Below are positions 48,461 through 60,425 of a stretch of DNA of 64,000 nt, in pieces. The notes below the pieces were generated by a model that did not search any database, had not been told where the DNA came from, and saw nothing but the letters and a program-made list of their open reading frames with translations. Each line of letters starts with the position of its first letter. Within the stretch, counting starts at the first letter, position 1. This DNA is from Dromaius novaehollandiae (lineage: Eukaryota > Chordata > Aves > Casuariiformes > Dromaiidae): positions 154,412,517 to 154,476,516 of the forward strand of contig NC_088099.1 in NCBI RefSeq assembly GCF_036370855.1, given 5' to 3'. Position numbers and translations under genes: made by a program.

Positions 48461-49389
48461 GTAAATGCTCGTAGGAGATATAACTCCATTTCATTTGGAA
48501 GTGATCCTTTGATACCTAAGGATAAGGAAACCTGCAGAAACCTTGATTATGAGATTTTAAATAGCTTGTGGAAACAGATCTTTAAGTCTTACTTACCTTT
48601 AAATGTACTTACAGGTCATGAAATGGGGAATATTTTGGTTTTACTGGCACCACTAGTTTGTTTTGCTCAAGAAGCGTATTAATTGCAGTTTAGCACAAAG
48701 GGTAGACAACATATAGAATAGCTATCGACATGGAAGAAAACAATTGAAGAGTGTTAATGTGTGTATTGAGTGCAAACAGAAACATTTTGTGCTTGCGTGT
48801 GCACACCTTCCCCCCACCACACTCTGTTGTGCACATTAGTCTGTAAAGTGAAATTACATTGTGTTAAACCACTATTCAACTGCAATTTGAAAGAATATTG
48901 GCGTTTTTAACTAAAAAATCAAGGTAAAACTTGTGTGCAAATAAGATACCTTATCTTTTCTTAGGTCTGCTATTGTGACTGTGTAAAATACATACAATAT
49001 ACAAAATAGTTTAGAATAACATTCTGTATACTTACATAAAATAAAAGGAATTTAAAATGACTTGTTACAAGAAATTATGTTGCTTCTTGTAAAGTCCTAG
49101 AGCTAATACTGTGGACTGGGGCTTTTCCTCAAAAAATGTACATATGCACATACCTACAAGGAAAAAGGAAACGTTTTATTAATTTTCCACCAGGAGTACA
49201 GCTAATCAGAGGGATAGAAGTTGAAATTAAATGGCTCTGAAAGATGCTGCCAGAAATATCTGCTAGATTAAGTGTCTTACCTTTTTTATAATGTAGTTTA
49301 TCTTTATGGTTTTCTATTAAAAGTAGGTGCATTTGAATTGCAAATACTGTGTAATCCCAAAATATTGACTGAAGTATTTAATTTTACAG
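48461..49389 (+). other. UTP23: UTP23 intron 2
   Basis: GT-AG intron of 929 bp with a clear ATTTTACAG acceptor. It is in frame with exon 2 until TAA at 48,680-48,682. An AATAAA lies at 49,040-49,045, so an intronically terminated transcript is conceivable. No repeat was recognised. Confidence 0.9.
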
Positions 49390-49800
49390 GACCAGGATTT
49401 AGCAAACAAAGTGAAAAAGAAGGCTGGTGTTCCTCTCCTTTTTATTATTCAGAACACTATGGTGCTAGACAAACCTTCTCCTAAATCTTTGGCATTTGTT
49501 CAGATGTTGCAGACAAATCAACTTGTCCCAGAGCACCAAAAACAAAGTATTGTGCAACTTAAAGAAAAAGAAGGCCTAACAAAGCAAGAAGGTGAAAAGA
49601 GGAGAAAACGTAAAAGGGCAGGTGGCCCCAATCCTCTCAGCTGTCTGAAGAAGAAAAAGAAAACACAGGAGAGCCAAGAGCTCTCTGCTGAAAAGAAGAA
49701 AAGAAAAAGAAAGCGAAAGAGGGTTAAAACAGAAGCCATGCAGTCAGCGCAGAAGAAAGAAGAAGAAGAAATTTGTCTTTCTAATCAATACAGGACTTGA
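49390..49800 (+). CDS. UTP23: UTP23 coding exon 3 (codons 122-257 and stop)
   Basis: Begins DQDLANKVKKKAGVPLLFII and QNTMVLDKPSPKSLAF, the end of the PIN-like domain, with Asp122 following the conserved ATQ of exon 2. A hinge leads to GGPNPLSCLKKKKK, a block conserved in UTP23 (human has the same GPNPLSCLKKKKK), inside a very basic tail with several KRKRKR clusters suited to nucleolar targeting and RNA binding. An acidic EEEE patch and SNQYRT end the protein at TGA (49,798-49,800). The tail is slightly longer than in human and low in complexity, as expected. Long homopurine runs in the DNA come from the Lys/Arg/Glu codons. Confidence 0.96.
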   Translation, partial: DQDLANKVKKKAGVPLLFIIQNTMVLDKPSPKSLAFVQMLQTNQLVPEHQKQSIVQLKEKEGLTKQEGEKRRKRKRAGGPNPLSCLKKKKKTQESQELSAEKKKRKRKRKRVKTEAMQSAQKKEEEEICLSNQYRT

Positions 49801-49866
49801 AAAACATTGTTTGAACTTTGCAGAAAGAAAGGTTAATATGCAATAATGTGAAATTAAGTTGTTTAT

Positions 49867-49872
49867 ATTAAA
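49867..49872 (+). terminator. UTP23: Candidate UTP23 poly(A) signal ATTAAA
   Basis: ATTAAA lies 67 bp past the stop and is followed by T/G-rich sequence (TTATGAGGTGATACTGCTTG), giving a short 3' UTR of about 90 nt. The canonical AATAAA is absent from the first few hundred bases downstream of the stop, so this variant is the best candidate. Confidence 0.5.
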
Positions 49873-50261
49873 CTTATTTTTATGAGGTGATACTGCTTGT
49901 TATTGCATCCTCAATATTTGCAGGTTATTGCCCTGATAATTCATTCTGTTATTCAGTAATTGAGTTTGTGACAAAATATTTAGGAACCCGCATGGTTCAT
50001 TATTTAGCATCGTTCTCCAGCACCTTGATTCAGGCCAGAGAGTTCACATGGTCTTCAGCAGTTTTTAGAAAATACTTCTTGAGGGTCACATGAATTTTTG
50101 GTAGGATACCCATCCTCTTTCTAATTTAGATTGCTATTCTTACTAAAGCTAATTTTGACAGCTGTTTTACAAAATCTGATGTAGAAAAGTGATGTAGAAG
50201 AGCACTTTATCTTACATGTCTGTGTTATTTGAATATGCTCTTACAAAGGTGAATTCTCCTA

Positions 50262-50313
50262 CAGTGTGACTGGGTGATCTCTGGAAGTCCCTTCCAGCCT
50301 AAATTATTCTGTA
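50262..50313 (+). mobile_element. CR1 LINE, extreme 3' tail
   Basis: GACTGGGTGATCTCTGGAAG followed by TCCCTTCCAGCCTAAATTATTCTG is the conserved last 50 bp of CR1 elements (gatctc...ggTCCCTTCCAaCCTaaatgATTCTatg). It is plus-oriented and extremely 5'-truncated, as most CR1 copies are. Confidence 0.75.
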
Positions 50314-52066
50314 AGTTCTACGTAAACAAATGCATCTATTGTTTATGGTCTTCATTTAGTAAGGAGATGCTGTAGGATGTGTGATTGTTTTGATACTCCT
50401 GGAATGTATTATTATGACATCCCTCCTAAACTCAGTGTCTTGACTTACCTCACTTTCTTCATTCACATAAGCTGGTGTCCAGCCTGGCAAATAAGATCCT
50501 AAAATATTAGAAAAGCACTTAGTCGAATTCAGCCAGCTTGGAGTTAATCAGGATAGCTTAATGATTTTGCCAGAGCTTATTTTTTGTCTTGTCTGTGGAA
50601 AGTTTCAGGGACTGTGTAGACTGCCACCCCAGTTCTCTGTGCCTGTTCTGTCCACATCTCTTAACTCGAGAATCTTGACAAAGAAGGCTTGCTTTAATCC
50701 TTCTCCAAAGACAGATGTGTTGCTCTTTGGTTCAATAGATAGGAGCTAGCTCTTTATGCATAACTCTTTTATGATCTCACTACTCAGGCACTAGTGCTCT
50801 AGTATTTAAATAAGGAAAACGTAACTGAAACATACTGAATCAAAGCACTGCCTGACCTATAATGCCGTCGCAGTACAGCACGGCTGTAGGTGACTTCTCA
50901 AATAGGGCAAGGTAACAGGAGCAATATTCTGCTGCAATTCTTTCACTGTTCTGTAAGACAGAATGGAATTGTGTTGGAGCTGCAAAAAATATTTCAAGTA
51001 TCTGATTTTCTTTAGTTGGTATTTCATGCACGCTTGATAACTTTAGGAGACAATTAAATAATTGAGATGACATAATACAGGGGTATGCAATATAATACAT
51101 AGGTATGCTGTTACATTGCTCCCAGTCATATCTTACCAATTTTAACTTTGCTCTGTGCATTTCTGCTTAAACAAGATGTAATTCTTAAAAAGAATACTTT
51201 TTTTTCTCCACCTACATAAGGTTAAGCCATCTTTTTAAGTAATCTTTAAATGTATACATCATACATTTTGCAAAATGTTTCTTGTGTGTATGTTATCTGG
51301 ACAGATCCTTAAGTATTTACATTAAGTGCATGCTAGGAGCATATGCAGCTATAACATGATGCTTTTCTCCCTTTTTTTTTAATTGTAAGGGCAATTGTTT
51401 CACAGAGTTTGAGAAATCAGCTTGAGGAATGAGAGTTAACCAGTCCTATGGGGAGATGGCAAGGTCCTCCCCTAGAACCTGTAGAGGCTTCCCACAAGCC
51501 GGTGAAAGAGAAGTATGTCGGTATATCCAGTACTTATAGCACAGTACTCTGCTGTTGCAGACCCATATCAAAACTGTTCATCACAACAAAGCTGTTAAGC
51601 GTGCACTGTACCTTTCAGTTTTCTGTATGAGAAGCTATACCTTAGGAAGTGACCACTAGAGACTGGAGCAGCAAAGAAGGATACTATACTCTAGATGAAA
51701 GCTTTAATTAAAAATCTAAAGCAGTCATGCACATCTCTCGTGTCTCCCTTGATTGCTAATACATAGCGGGTCCTGAAGAGAAATCTCATATCTCCTAGAA
51801 TTTCCTTAATGCAGCCTGATTGTTTAACACATACCGCCTTTCCCAAGCTGTCCTATTCATTTTCTCATTTATTTGGGAATAATGTAATGTTGATGTAGTT
51901 TTGCTTCCCATTCCTGTAAGTGTTGCTTATATTTCTTTTCCCTCCCAAACCCACCTAAAATCAGAAATGCTGCTATATAGGGAGCTTGAGGCAGACTTTT
52001 TCACGGATGGTTCATCTTCAAAATGTTGTTCTGAGTAAAGAGTATAGTAAAGCAGTAACTTGAGAA

Positions 52067-52093
52067 ATTATTTATTTATTTATTTATTTATTA
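52067..52093 (+). repeat. (ATTT)n microsatellite
   Basis: About six tandem ATTT units, nearly perfect. Confidence 0.85.
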
Positions 52094-54208
52094 CCTGTGA
52101 GCAGAATACAGGCCCATAGTATTTAAAACAGCCACTTTCATTGTAGGTGCAATACAAAACTAAAATACATTTTTTTTAAGACAGACAAAAAATGAACATA
52201 ATTACTGCAGAAAGAACAATTTAAAGGTCCCCTAATGACTCCTACCTTAAGAGTTGAAAACAGTATTTATCCATGTGCCCTTCGTACTTTCATCCATGCA
52301 AATCGAATCATGGTGTTGCCATTGAGAAAGACCGGAATGGAAAGAGTGAACTCTGACAGGAAATCTGTGAAGGTTGTCTGCAGCCTTTGGCTACTGAGAT
52401 GAATATGCCTTTCCATTTTGGGAAAGAGCTGCTCAGGCAGCAAGCATAAACTGAAAGGCTGTATTTATATTATTAAATTAGTGATGCTAAACATAGTCTG
52501 TGACACTGAGCCCAGGTGGCAGGGACTGGCCTGTATCCATACTGGGCTTTTGCAGCCTCCCGAACACCAAGGCTGCCTGTGAATGGCCCACGTGGCTGGT
52601 CTCTGGCCTGTGCTGACTATATACCTAGCAGTAAATTGGTGAAGGTTTAGCAGGCCTGGGCTGGAAACGATGCCAGGGTCCCTTCTAAGAACTGAAGGTG
52701 CAGATTACTGGGAATGTTCCAAGGTGGTGGTTAAAACCCTGCTGTAGAAATACCCATAGTGCTTCTTGGATCTAACTCTGGGCTTCAGCTCAATGTTCTG
52801 CCCAAAGTGAGGATGGCTAGTCTCATTCGTTTATTTATCAATGTAACAAGTGGTCTAGCAATTTGGCCATATCTCTACTATAGAGAAGGTCCCCAGTGTG
52901 ACTTTTCTAACAAAGTTTCAGATCATTTTGTTGCAGCATGTCTGAGGGGCTGGTGGTCTTTTCAGAACTACAGAAAACCACAGGTAAATTAAAAGGAGCT
53001 TGAGTGGGAAGTTCTTTGGAGCTATTGATTTCCTCTTTTCTCAGACAGGATAAATATATACCCCAAATTCCAGGCAGTACCTCACTACTTTTTTTTCAGT
53101 GAGGGAAATAACTATTGTAGGCAGCAACGTATGCTACATTTGCAAGGTAATAGGGAGAAAACAATGATGCCTCAGCCACAGTCTGCAGGGCATGAATACC
53201 GAATTTAGGATGAAGAGTCTCATCTACCAGCAGCAGAAAATACTTACCAAGAGAGTCTGCCAATTCAATTGGCTGGATTTATATGTTGGTGTGATCCAGT
53301 ATTGTATGATAAATCACTCCCTGAACATCTGTTAACAACAGTAAATAGATGAGTTAATTAGAAGCTTCTGGAACCTAGGATGTTTATGAATCATTAAAGT
53401 AAATATGAATATGGTATGACTTGAAAAATAAATGTGTTCTGGTGGTGAAAGGAAAATAGGATGTCCAGAGAAGTCCTGCTCATTTGTCTTCTGCTACACT
53501 GATACAGTGCGAGTTACTTCTCCATCAGCTTTAATGTGTTCATGTAGTTTCTTGAATGTATTCTGTCAGGTACAAGATGAAGAATATAAGAACAATACCA
53601 TTATATATAGCTATAGTACATCTTTCATATAAAAGTTTCACAACAAGCTACTGTATATTTCATACCTTTATGTGGGCGTAATATCTCACACAGGGAGCAA
53701 CCATAGATACAGGGAATGAACAAATAAGAGCCCCAGCAGGTGTTATTTACAATTTCAGGGAAAAAGATGGCATTGTACAGAGAGAAAATGACAGAAAGCA
53801 CAGTTTTAGTACCCAGAGAGTCAGGAGTGAAAGAGAGAACGCACCTCGTGATTTAGGAATAGGCTAACTAATGCTGTGGAGAAGGGTTTGTGATGTATTT
53901 CGGTAATGATTATGTCTGTGTGCTCTGAGCCCAAAATTCATCTCAGAACTCAGCTGTCTGCCCACAGAGGCAGTCATTTTGAAAAAGTTGCTTCAGCTTG
54001 TTATAGAAGAGACAGGCTGGGCTCTCTCGGGGGGACTTTATCTTCTGATTTCTTCTGCTATTCGGCCTGAGAGTACACAGCTGCATTTTGTGTATGGATA
54101 CAGGAAAACAACTAAGCTGTTAACAAGGATCCTGTCAAAAACAACCCAGATCCAAGAGCTGGGAAGAAGAAAAGACAGCAGATTAGTCACTGGGATTTAA
54201 AAGAAACC

Positions 54209-54257
54209 AAGGAAAAGAAAGAGAGAGAGAAGGAAAAAAAAAGAAAAAAAGAAAGAG
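54209..54257 (+). repeat. 49-bp homopurine tract with (GA)n
   Basis: An unbroken purine stretch containing GAGAGAGAGA and A-rich units. Confidence 0.8.
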
Positions 54258-55324
54258 CATCTCTAGGTGTTAACTTGAGGAAAGAATTGGCCAATAGTGA
54301 AAGGTGAGGCAGAAATGGCTTAGCTGTCAAGTAGAATAGGGAATGGAGTAATAAGCCATAAACAAATAGAAAAATCTTTCTAATCCCCTTAAGAATATTC
54401 TCTTGCCCTTTCCGACTCAATTTCTGCATCTTTAAAACAGGAGTCTGGATTGACTAATGCACGGCAAAACCCTGTCACAGATACTACATTTATAGTCTCA
54501 GAGTTCCCACAGAGTGTAAGTTTCGTTATGCGAAAACATTCCTCATTTTTATGTTTTTTCAGTATTACACGCTTTGCACCACTGGCAGGTTTGCAGCCAA
54601 ATCCTTCCAGAGAGCCAGCCTGACATTGCATGCGGCTCACTGCCTGGCACGCAGATACGACATCCAGGAGCAATCTTACTTGTGCCATTATTGATAGGGT
54701 GAGTCCATGTAGTTAGTTGCTCCTGAGGATCCTCGCAGCAATAGCCTGGGACAGACTTAGGCTCTTCTGCCTGTGGAAATCATGACCCAACGCATGGTAT
54801 GTTTTTTAAGCCTAATCTCCTCCTAGGAACTCAATAGAAGACTTCAAAGCTTTTTGTTGCAGTCTTGGCTTCTAGTTGTTGCAGAACCATCTTTTTGCCA
54901 TGTTCATTCCATTGGGACCAAAGATGCTACTGATTTGACTCCTCAGGGTGGTTTCTGTCCCAGACTATCTGAAACTTTTCACCTGAGGAAACTTTTCACC
55001 TCTGAACTGTCACCCCTTTAGATGGGCAAGTTATCAGAAAAAATGAAGCTTCACAGAATTCATAACTCCTTCTTTCTACCTCTGACCTCTCTGCCAGCTC
55101 CTCAGAATACAAGAATGGTTGTGCTGCGACAGTCCAAAAATCTGCGCAGCCAAGCATCATACCTCCAATAGTGGCCAAAAGCTGTTCCTTAGGAATGGGA
55201 TGAAAATAAACAAAGCATTTTTTGGTGCTTCCCCAGATTACTTTCCAAGCTTCTGACAATTTGCTAGGGAGTTCCTGACTCAGAAACAATGTTTTATATT
55301 TAATAGTACTCAGTGATTTTCTGT

Positions 55325-55560
55325 TCAACTATTTTGTCCAGCCTCTCCTTGAGACCATGTAAATGTTTAGCATCTATAATTTTCTGTGGTAAAGAGTTGC
55401 ACAACTCAAATATGTTCTGTGAAAAACATCTTCTCCTGTTTGTTTTGAATGTGCTACCTACTGGCTAGTCCTTGTAATGGAAGAAACAATGAACAGCCAC
55501 TCCTTAGCTACGCTTCCCATGCCACTGATGACTATAAAGTCTTCTATGATATTTTCAGGT
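55325..55560 (-). mobile_element. Older CR1-like LINE fragment, antisense
   Basis: Segments such as TTTTGTCCAGCCTCTCCTTG, TGGTAAAGAGTTGCACAACT, TCTTCTCCTGTTTGTTTTGA and GACTATAAAGTCTTCTATGAT follow, in order, the antisense 3' ORF2 region of an older amniote CR1 family. It is more diverged than the copies at 50.3 and 59.3 kb, and no intact frame is visible. The subfamily was not resolved. Confidence 0.55.
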
Positions 55561-58500
55561 TGAAGTGTTTTCTGCATCACAAACAGCAGCACCTAGCAAG
55601 ATAGCAGATTCCAGCTTATTCAGGCCCACTTCAGAGGGCCAGGGAGTCTCTGCTTTCTGCTGAACGTTCCCCAAGGTGGAGTGTGGAAAAGAAGAGTCTT
55701 GTTAGAAGAGGCCCAAAGACAGGACCCCTGCATTTGGTGCTTGGCTTGCCACTGCCTCCCTGGGTATCTGTGTAGTATGTCATTGCATTTGGACATGTCT
55801 TGGTTTCTCATCTGTGCAATAATGGTGTAAATATTTCCTGACGCTCCCAAGCTCTTCTGAGGTTATGATCACACATGAGTCAATGGACTACTGCACTCAC
55901 ACCATTGTAAGAGCCCAGACTTGGCCCAGTACACAATAAATCTTAACTAAAACATGGCAGCACACAAGACTTGCCCTGTAAATTAAGATAGAAATGATAA
56001 TTTGAATAAAATCTTCCCCCAAGTCTCATGAACATATGTCCATCATACTATTAGCCCTCACCTCTCAATATCTTTTTCCACAATGAGTTTTCAGAACAGG
56101 AATTACTTGTTTAGTTAAGTTTTTTTTTAATTAACCTGGATATTGAATAATGATATAAGGTTTGTGCATCATCACTAGAATGCTCACAGAATTGCAGTAG
56201 TTCGTTGTGCATTGTACAGAAAAGAAGTCAAATAAATTGTCCTAAACAAGAACAATACCACTGATGTCAAGCTTGAACTACAGGGAAATTTGCACAAAAA
56301 ATCCAAACCATAATCAGTGACCAGGATGCTCCTGGGACACAGGCAAGCCTGGCCAGGCTTCTGAACTTAAGGCAGTACAATTAAAGGGGGATATGGCATT
56401 CATACAGTTCACTGCTTTGTGCCGATCAGTGGACTTCTTTCTGTCTGGCTCGTTGTGACACCTGGGGAACTTGATTTCAAGTGTCTTTCTGTATTTATAT
56501 CTTAATGCTAATGTGAGCTGAAACAGTGTTATTACGTATGCCTGACCACATTGAAATGGCAGATAATTAGCTTCAGTTATAGGAAATATCTGAAGGATGT
56601 TTAATTTATTAGAATTTTAATTGGTCTCTGCATATAACGGGCTAGGAAAAGGTAAGAAATGAGAATGTATAGTTCATCTGAAAATATGCTTTCTCCCCAT
56701 TCCTTCCTTTTCAACTATTTAGATTTTTTTGTGTGTTATTTATAACTTATTTAATTATCTGCTTTGGAATCATTTTTAATGGATACTTGCCAGTTTACTA
56801 ATATTCAGTGCCCACTACCTGATGGTGTCAAAAACACACCATCTGTTCGCTTCTGCCTTCCAAAAGTCTCTGAAGTAGCTAGCTGACTCAAGCTGCAGGT
56901 GGTAGGATTGCTCATAATACATAATCACTGAACTTTTTAATAACAAAACTTTTCTTTCATGTATGCTTTTCTAAACTCCATTCATCACTTGATTAAGGCT
57001 TTTTCAGCTACCCCCTGGTTAGGCACAAACTTGCCTCCATCACAAACAAACCCGGTACCATTCCACCAAAGGAGACCAGCAGTGCCCTGCTTTCACATTG
57101 CTTTTTGTTGAAGGATTTCTCGGCATTTTTACAGTTCATTGGGCTAAAACAATGTGTCCTGGGCCTTGGGCACATTTCTCTTGACATCCTACTCACCTGC
57201 ATAGTGTTGTCACTTGTTTGGTATATTTGAGGGTGCCACAAACACCACTTACCTCTGGCTGTACCAGCACCTCTGAGGAAGCTCTGCACCAAAGCCAGGT
57301 CCCACTGGCCTTTGCCTCTTCTTTCCTTTCCGCTCACTGCTCCTTCCCTGGCAGGGTCTCTCCTCTCAGAAAGCCACAGGAAAGTTTGTGATGTTCAGTT
57401 TGGGCTGGAGGTGCACAAGGCTTCTGCATGGACAGATGAGGTGTATGGACAGTGAACTGAGGAGAACTGGGATTTATGGGATGGAGAACAAGCACTGGGG
57501 GAGGACACTGGCTGTATTTACATATACAAGTAGAAGGGGACCAGAAAAAAAGGTTTGGCCTGAAACAAAATGAACTGATAACTATATAGATTACTAAGTT
57601 TAGGTAAGTTTAAATAAATTTAAGTTTATCTATCTAAGTTACTAGATTTATTTTATCGAAGTAAAAGCTTAAGTCAGTGGAATTTTTGCTGTTTAGTAGA
57701 AAGCAAAAGGGAGGGCTGAAAAATGTGTAACATAGCCCTGAAAATATTTACTATTCACTAGTGACTTAGCTTTGTGACTGTCCTTATATGACTATCTTAG
57801 TAAATTTTTGCAGGAATGAGTTTATGTTATGTTCAGCATCTCTTGATACGTTCACATGAGATTTATCTAGTTATCGCATAATAGTTTCCCAGCTATAGCT
57901 GGAAAATGACTTTTTATGTTATATAGGATCAGCTCCCTAAAGGTATTAGGCACCTAACTCACACTGGAGTATTTAGGCAAACTAAATGACTTTGTAAAGC
58001 TCAATCTCAGTTCTTTATTCTGCCAAATTATGATTGGGAGGGTAGATCTGAAAGCCAGAAATTCTGGCTCAGTCTCCTGCTCAGTACAGTAAAATGCTTG
58101 TAGCTAGGCTAGCTTGTGAATGCTGTGCCCTTTCTTTGAATTACTAATGAATTAATCCCTGTTAAAACATTTCCAAATAAGAAATATCAGTTTCCAATCT
58201 TAGTGAGCTAAAAGAATAATAATATAATAAAATATATTATTTTAAAAGGGAAAATAAGCTAATATTTTTAGTGGGATAGTGGATATCTCCATAGGTCTTT
58301 ACTTAAAAAAGAACTCTATGAAACGGTCACAGTGTTATTTCTGCCACTAAAGATTAATTTCTATGCTATTATCATATGTAACCCTTAAGGAATTAATTGC
58401 GTTTATATTCCAGATCTAAGTCCTATTTATATAATCAAGCAATCTGGAACAGATAAGCCCTTTCTTGGGAAACCTCTCCTGCTCAACAATATTTGACTTT

Positions 58501-59278
58501 GCCTCAGACAGGTTCTGGCCCACTGGGAACTGAGGAGCTCACTAAAATACCATTTGTAATGCAACGTGACAAATCCTGGAGCCAGGGCGATAGTCTCTGA
58601 AAACTCTGTACAAATAGTTGCTTTGCCTCAGCAAAAGTGATTAATGGGCTCTGCAGAACCAGGATACAGCCCTCTATTAATTACTTCAGAGGACTGTTAA
58701 AATAGAAACACCCAAATCTGCAAAGACGCCAGGAGAAGGCTCAGGGATTTGTGAGACAAGGTGGGATGCAGCGCCCTGCATTGTCCATTGAAGCAGCCTG
58801 AACACACTCTAGGGCTCAGAGCAAGGCTGAAAAGGCATCCCAGTAAAATGGTCATGTTGGCCGTGCACGGGCGCCATTCTGCAGAGTGCCTCAAATTTGC
58901 TCGCACTAGCACCGCAGGCCAAACCACGCATACTTGTTTGGTCCAGGCACATAGGCATGGAGCTACCTCTCAGATTACGGGTTAAAGCTTTTCTCCTTAT
59001 GGCTCTTCTTGTCCCATAGACACTCTCAGAATTGTTCTCCTTTCATGGCTGCCCACTCCCAGGCAGGTGGACACTTTGGGGTGGGTTTGCCCAGAGAAGC
59101 AAGCCCGTGAGCTGTGAGCCAACAGCAGGACTGTGGCACTGAGGATGACACTGCCACCTCTGCAGAGACGTGGTCAGAGCTGGCAGGGCTGTGGGTTGTC
59201 TCTGCCCTCCAGCATTCCTCCCGTTGCAGGCTCTCTGCAAGTGCAGCTGGTGACCGGGGTAAAGCCTCCACAGCAAAT
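55561..59278. other. Intergenic DNA, second part
   Basis: I see no gene. Somewhat GC-richer patches occur at about 55.6-55.85, 57.0-57.45 and 58.7-59.28 kb, with open frames of 60-110 codons that match nothing I recognise. Confidence 0.6.
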
Positions 59279-60425
59279 TCATAGAATCAGAATGGTTGAG
59301 GTTGGAAAGGACCTCTGGAGATCATCTGATCCAAACCCACTGCTCAAGCAGGGTCACCTACAGCGTGTTTGCCAGGATTCTGTCCAGATGGCTTTTGAAT
59401 ATCTCCAGAGAAGGAGACTCCACAACCTCTTTGAGAACCTGTTCCAGTGCTCAGTCACCCTCACAGTAAAGAACTTTTTCCTCATGTTCAGACAGAACTG
59501 CCTGTGTTTCAGTTTGTGCCCGTTGCCTCTCGTCCTGTCAGTGGCACCACTGAGAAGAGTCTGGCCCCACCCTCTTTACACCCTTCCTTCAGATAGTTAC
59601 ATTACACACATTACATACACCCCTCAGCCTTCTCTTCTCCAGGCTGAACAGTCTCAGCTCTCTCAGCCTTTCCTCATAGGAGAGATGATCCAGTCCCTTC
59701 ATCATCTCTGTTGCCCTTCACTAGACTCAATCCAGTAGTTCCGTGTCTCTCTTGTACTGCGGAGCCCAGCACCGGACACAGTACTCCAGATGTGGCCTCA
59801 CCAGGGCTGAGTAGAGGGGGAAGATCACCTCCCTTGACCTGCTGGCAATGCTCTTCCTAATGCACCCCAGGATGCCATTGGCCTTCTTGGCTACAAGGGC
59901 ACATTGCTGGCTCACGGTCAACTTGTTGGCCACCAGGACCCCCAGGTCCATCTCCGCAGAGCTGCTTTCCAGCAGGTCAGCACCTAGCCTATATTAGGGC
60001 ATGGGGCTATTCTGCCCTAGGTGCAGGACCCTGCACTTCCCTTTGTTGAACTTCATGAGGTTCCTCTCTGCCCATCTCTCCAGCCTGTCGAGGTCCCTCT
60101 GAATGGCAGCACAGCCCTCTGGTGTATCGGCCACTCCTCCCAGTTGTGTATCACCAGCAAACTTGCTGAAGGTGCACTCTGTCCCTTCATCTAGGTCACT
60201 GATGAATAAGTTGAACAAGACTGGACCCAGTACTGACCACTGGGGGACGTTGCTAGCTACAGGCCTCCAACTAGAGTTTGCACCACTCATCACAACCCTC
60301 TGAGCTCTGCCATTCAGCCAGTTTTCAATCCACCTCACTGTCTGGTAATCTATTGTGCACTTCCTGAGCTTGCCTGTGAGGATGTTATGGAAGACAGTGT
60401 CAAAAGCCTTAAAATTCAGTTTGCA
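59279..60425 (-). mobile_element. 5'-truncated CR1 LINE with broken reverse transcriptase ORF
   Basis: Minus-oriented. The 3' end at about 59,279 is the CR1 tail (GGTCCTTTCCAACCTCAACC then ATTCTGATTCTATGAAT). Moving right, the minus strand encodes the ORF2 C-terminal region, then reverse transcriptase: blocks [55 protein letters not shown] and [10 protein letters not shown]. The 5' limit near 60,425 is where CR1 similarity fades, so the endonuclease domain and earlier parts are missing. The copy is dead: a TAA at 59,994-59,996 and a TGA at 59,727-59,729 interrupt the frame, and the catalytic Asp-Asp box reads FAGD (Gly codon at 60,153-60,155). The plus-strand 201-codon open frame over 59,133-59,738 is only its antisense shadow. 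Confidence 0.93.
59994..60422 (-). pseudogene. CR1 reverse transcriptase fragment (inactive)
   Basis: An open stretch within the CR1 holding the palm part of the reverse transcriptase. The order is FKAFDTV, the [11 protein letters not shown] motif, [17 protein letters not shown], the altered FAGDTQLGG (normally FADD), the [17 protein letters not shown] helix and [14 protein letters not shown]. It ends at a TAA where related copies have a Gln or His codon. Loss of a catalytic aspartate plus 5' truncation means no activity. The reading continues in the same frame as the segment 59,730-59,951. Confidence 0.9.

Larger units (their letters stand above)
46124..49895 (+). other. UTP23: UTP23 gene, complete coding region in three exons
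   Basis: Gene-level entry. Exons of 188, 175 and 411 coding nucleotides join in frame through two GT-AG introns (1,974 and 929 bp) to give a 257-residue protein, close to the 249 of the human protein. UTP23 is a nucleolar component of the small-subunit processome needed for early pre-18S rRNA cleavage; in yeast it binds near the U14/snR30 regions. It belongs to the Fcf1/Utp23 PIN-domain family but lacks most catalytic acidic residues of Fcf1/Utp24. The order is a PIN-like fold (about residues 1-150), a small zinc-binding cluster inside it, and a lysine-rich C-terminal tail. The divergent partner EIF3H lies about 10 kb to the left, as in human. No disabling change is present. Confidence 0.95.
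49896..55324. other. Intergenic DNA downstream of UTP23, first part
   Basis: Non-coding. I recognise a CR1 3' tail at 50.3 kb, an ATTT microsatellite at 52.1 kb and a homopurine tract at 54.2 kb. Nothing else resembles a gene; open frames are short and unrelated to known families. Confidence 0.65.

Noticed and set aside
59133..59738. 201-codon plus-strand ORF
   Set aside because: Mostly the antisense of the CR1 3' region, which is known to stay open in that frame; not a gene.
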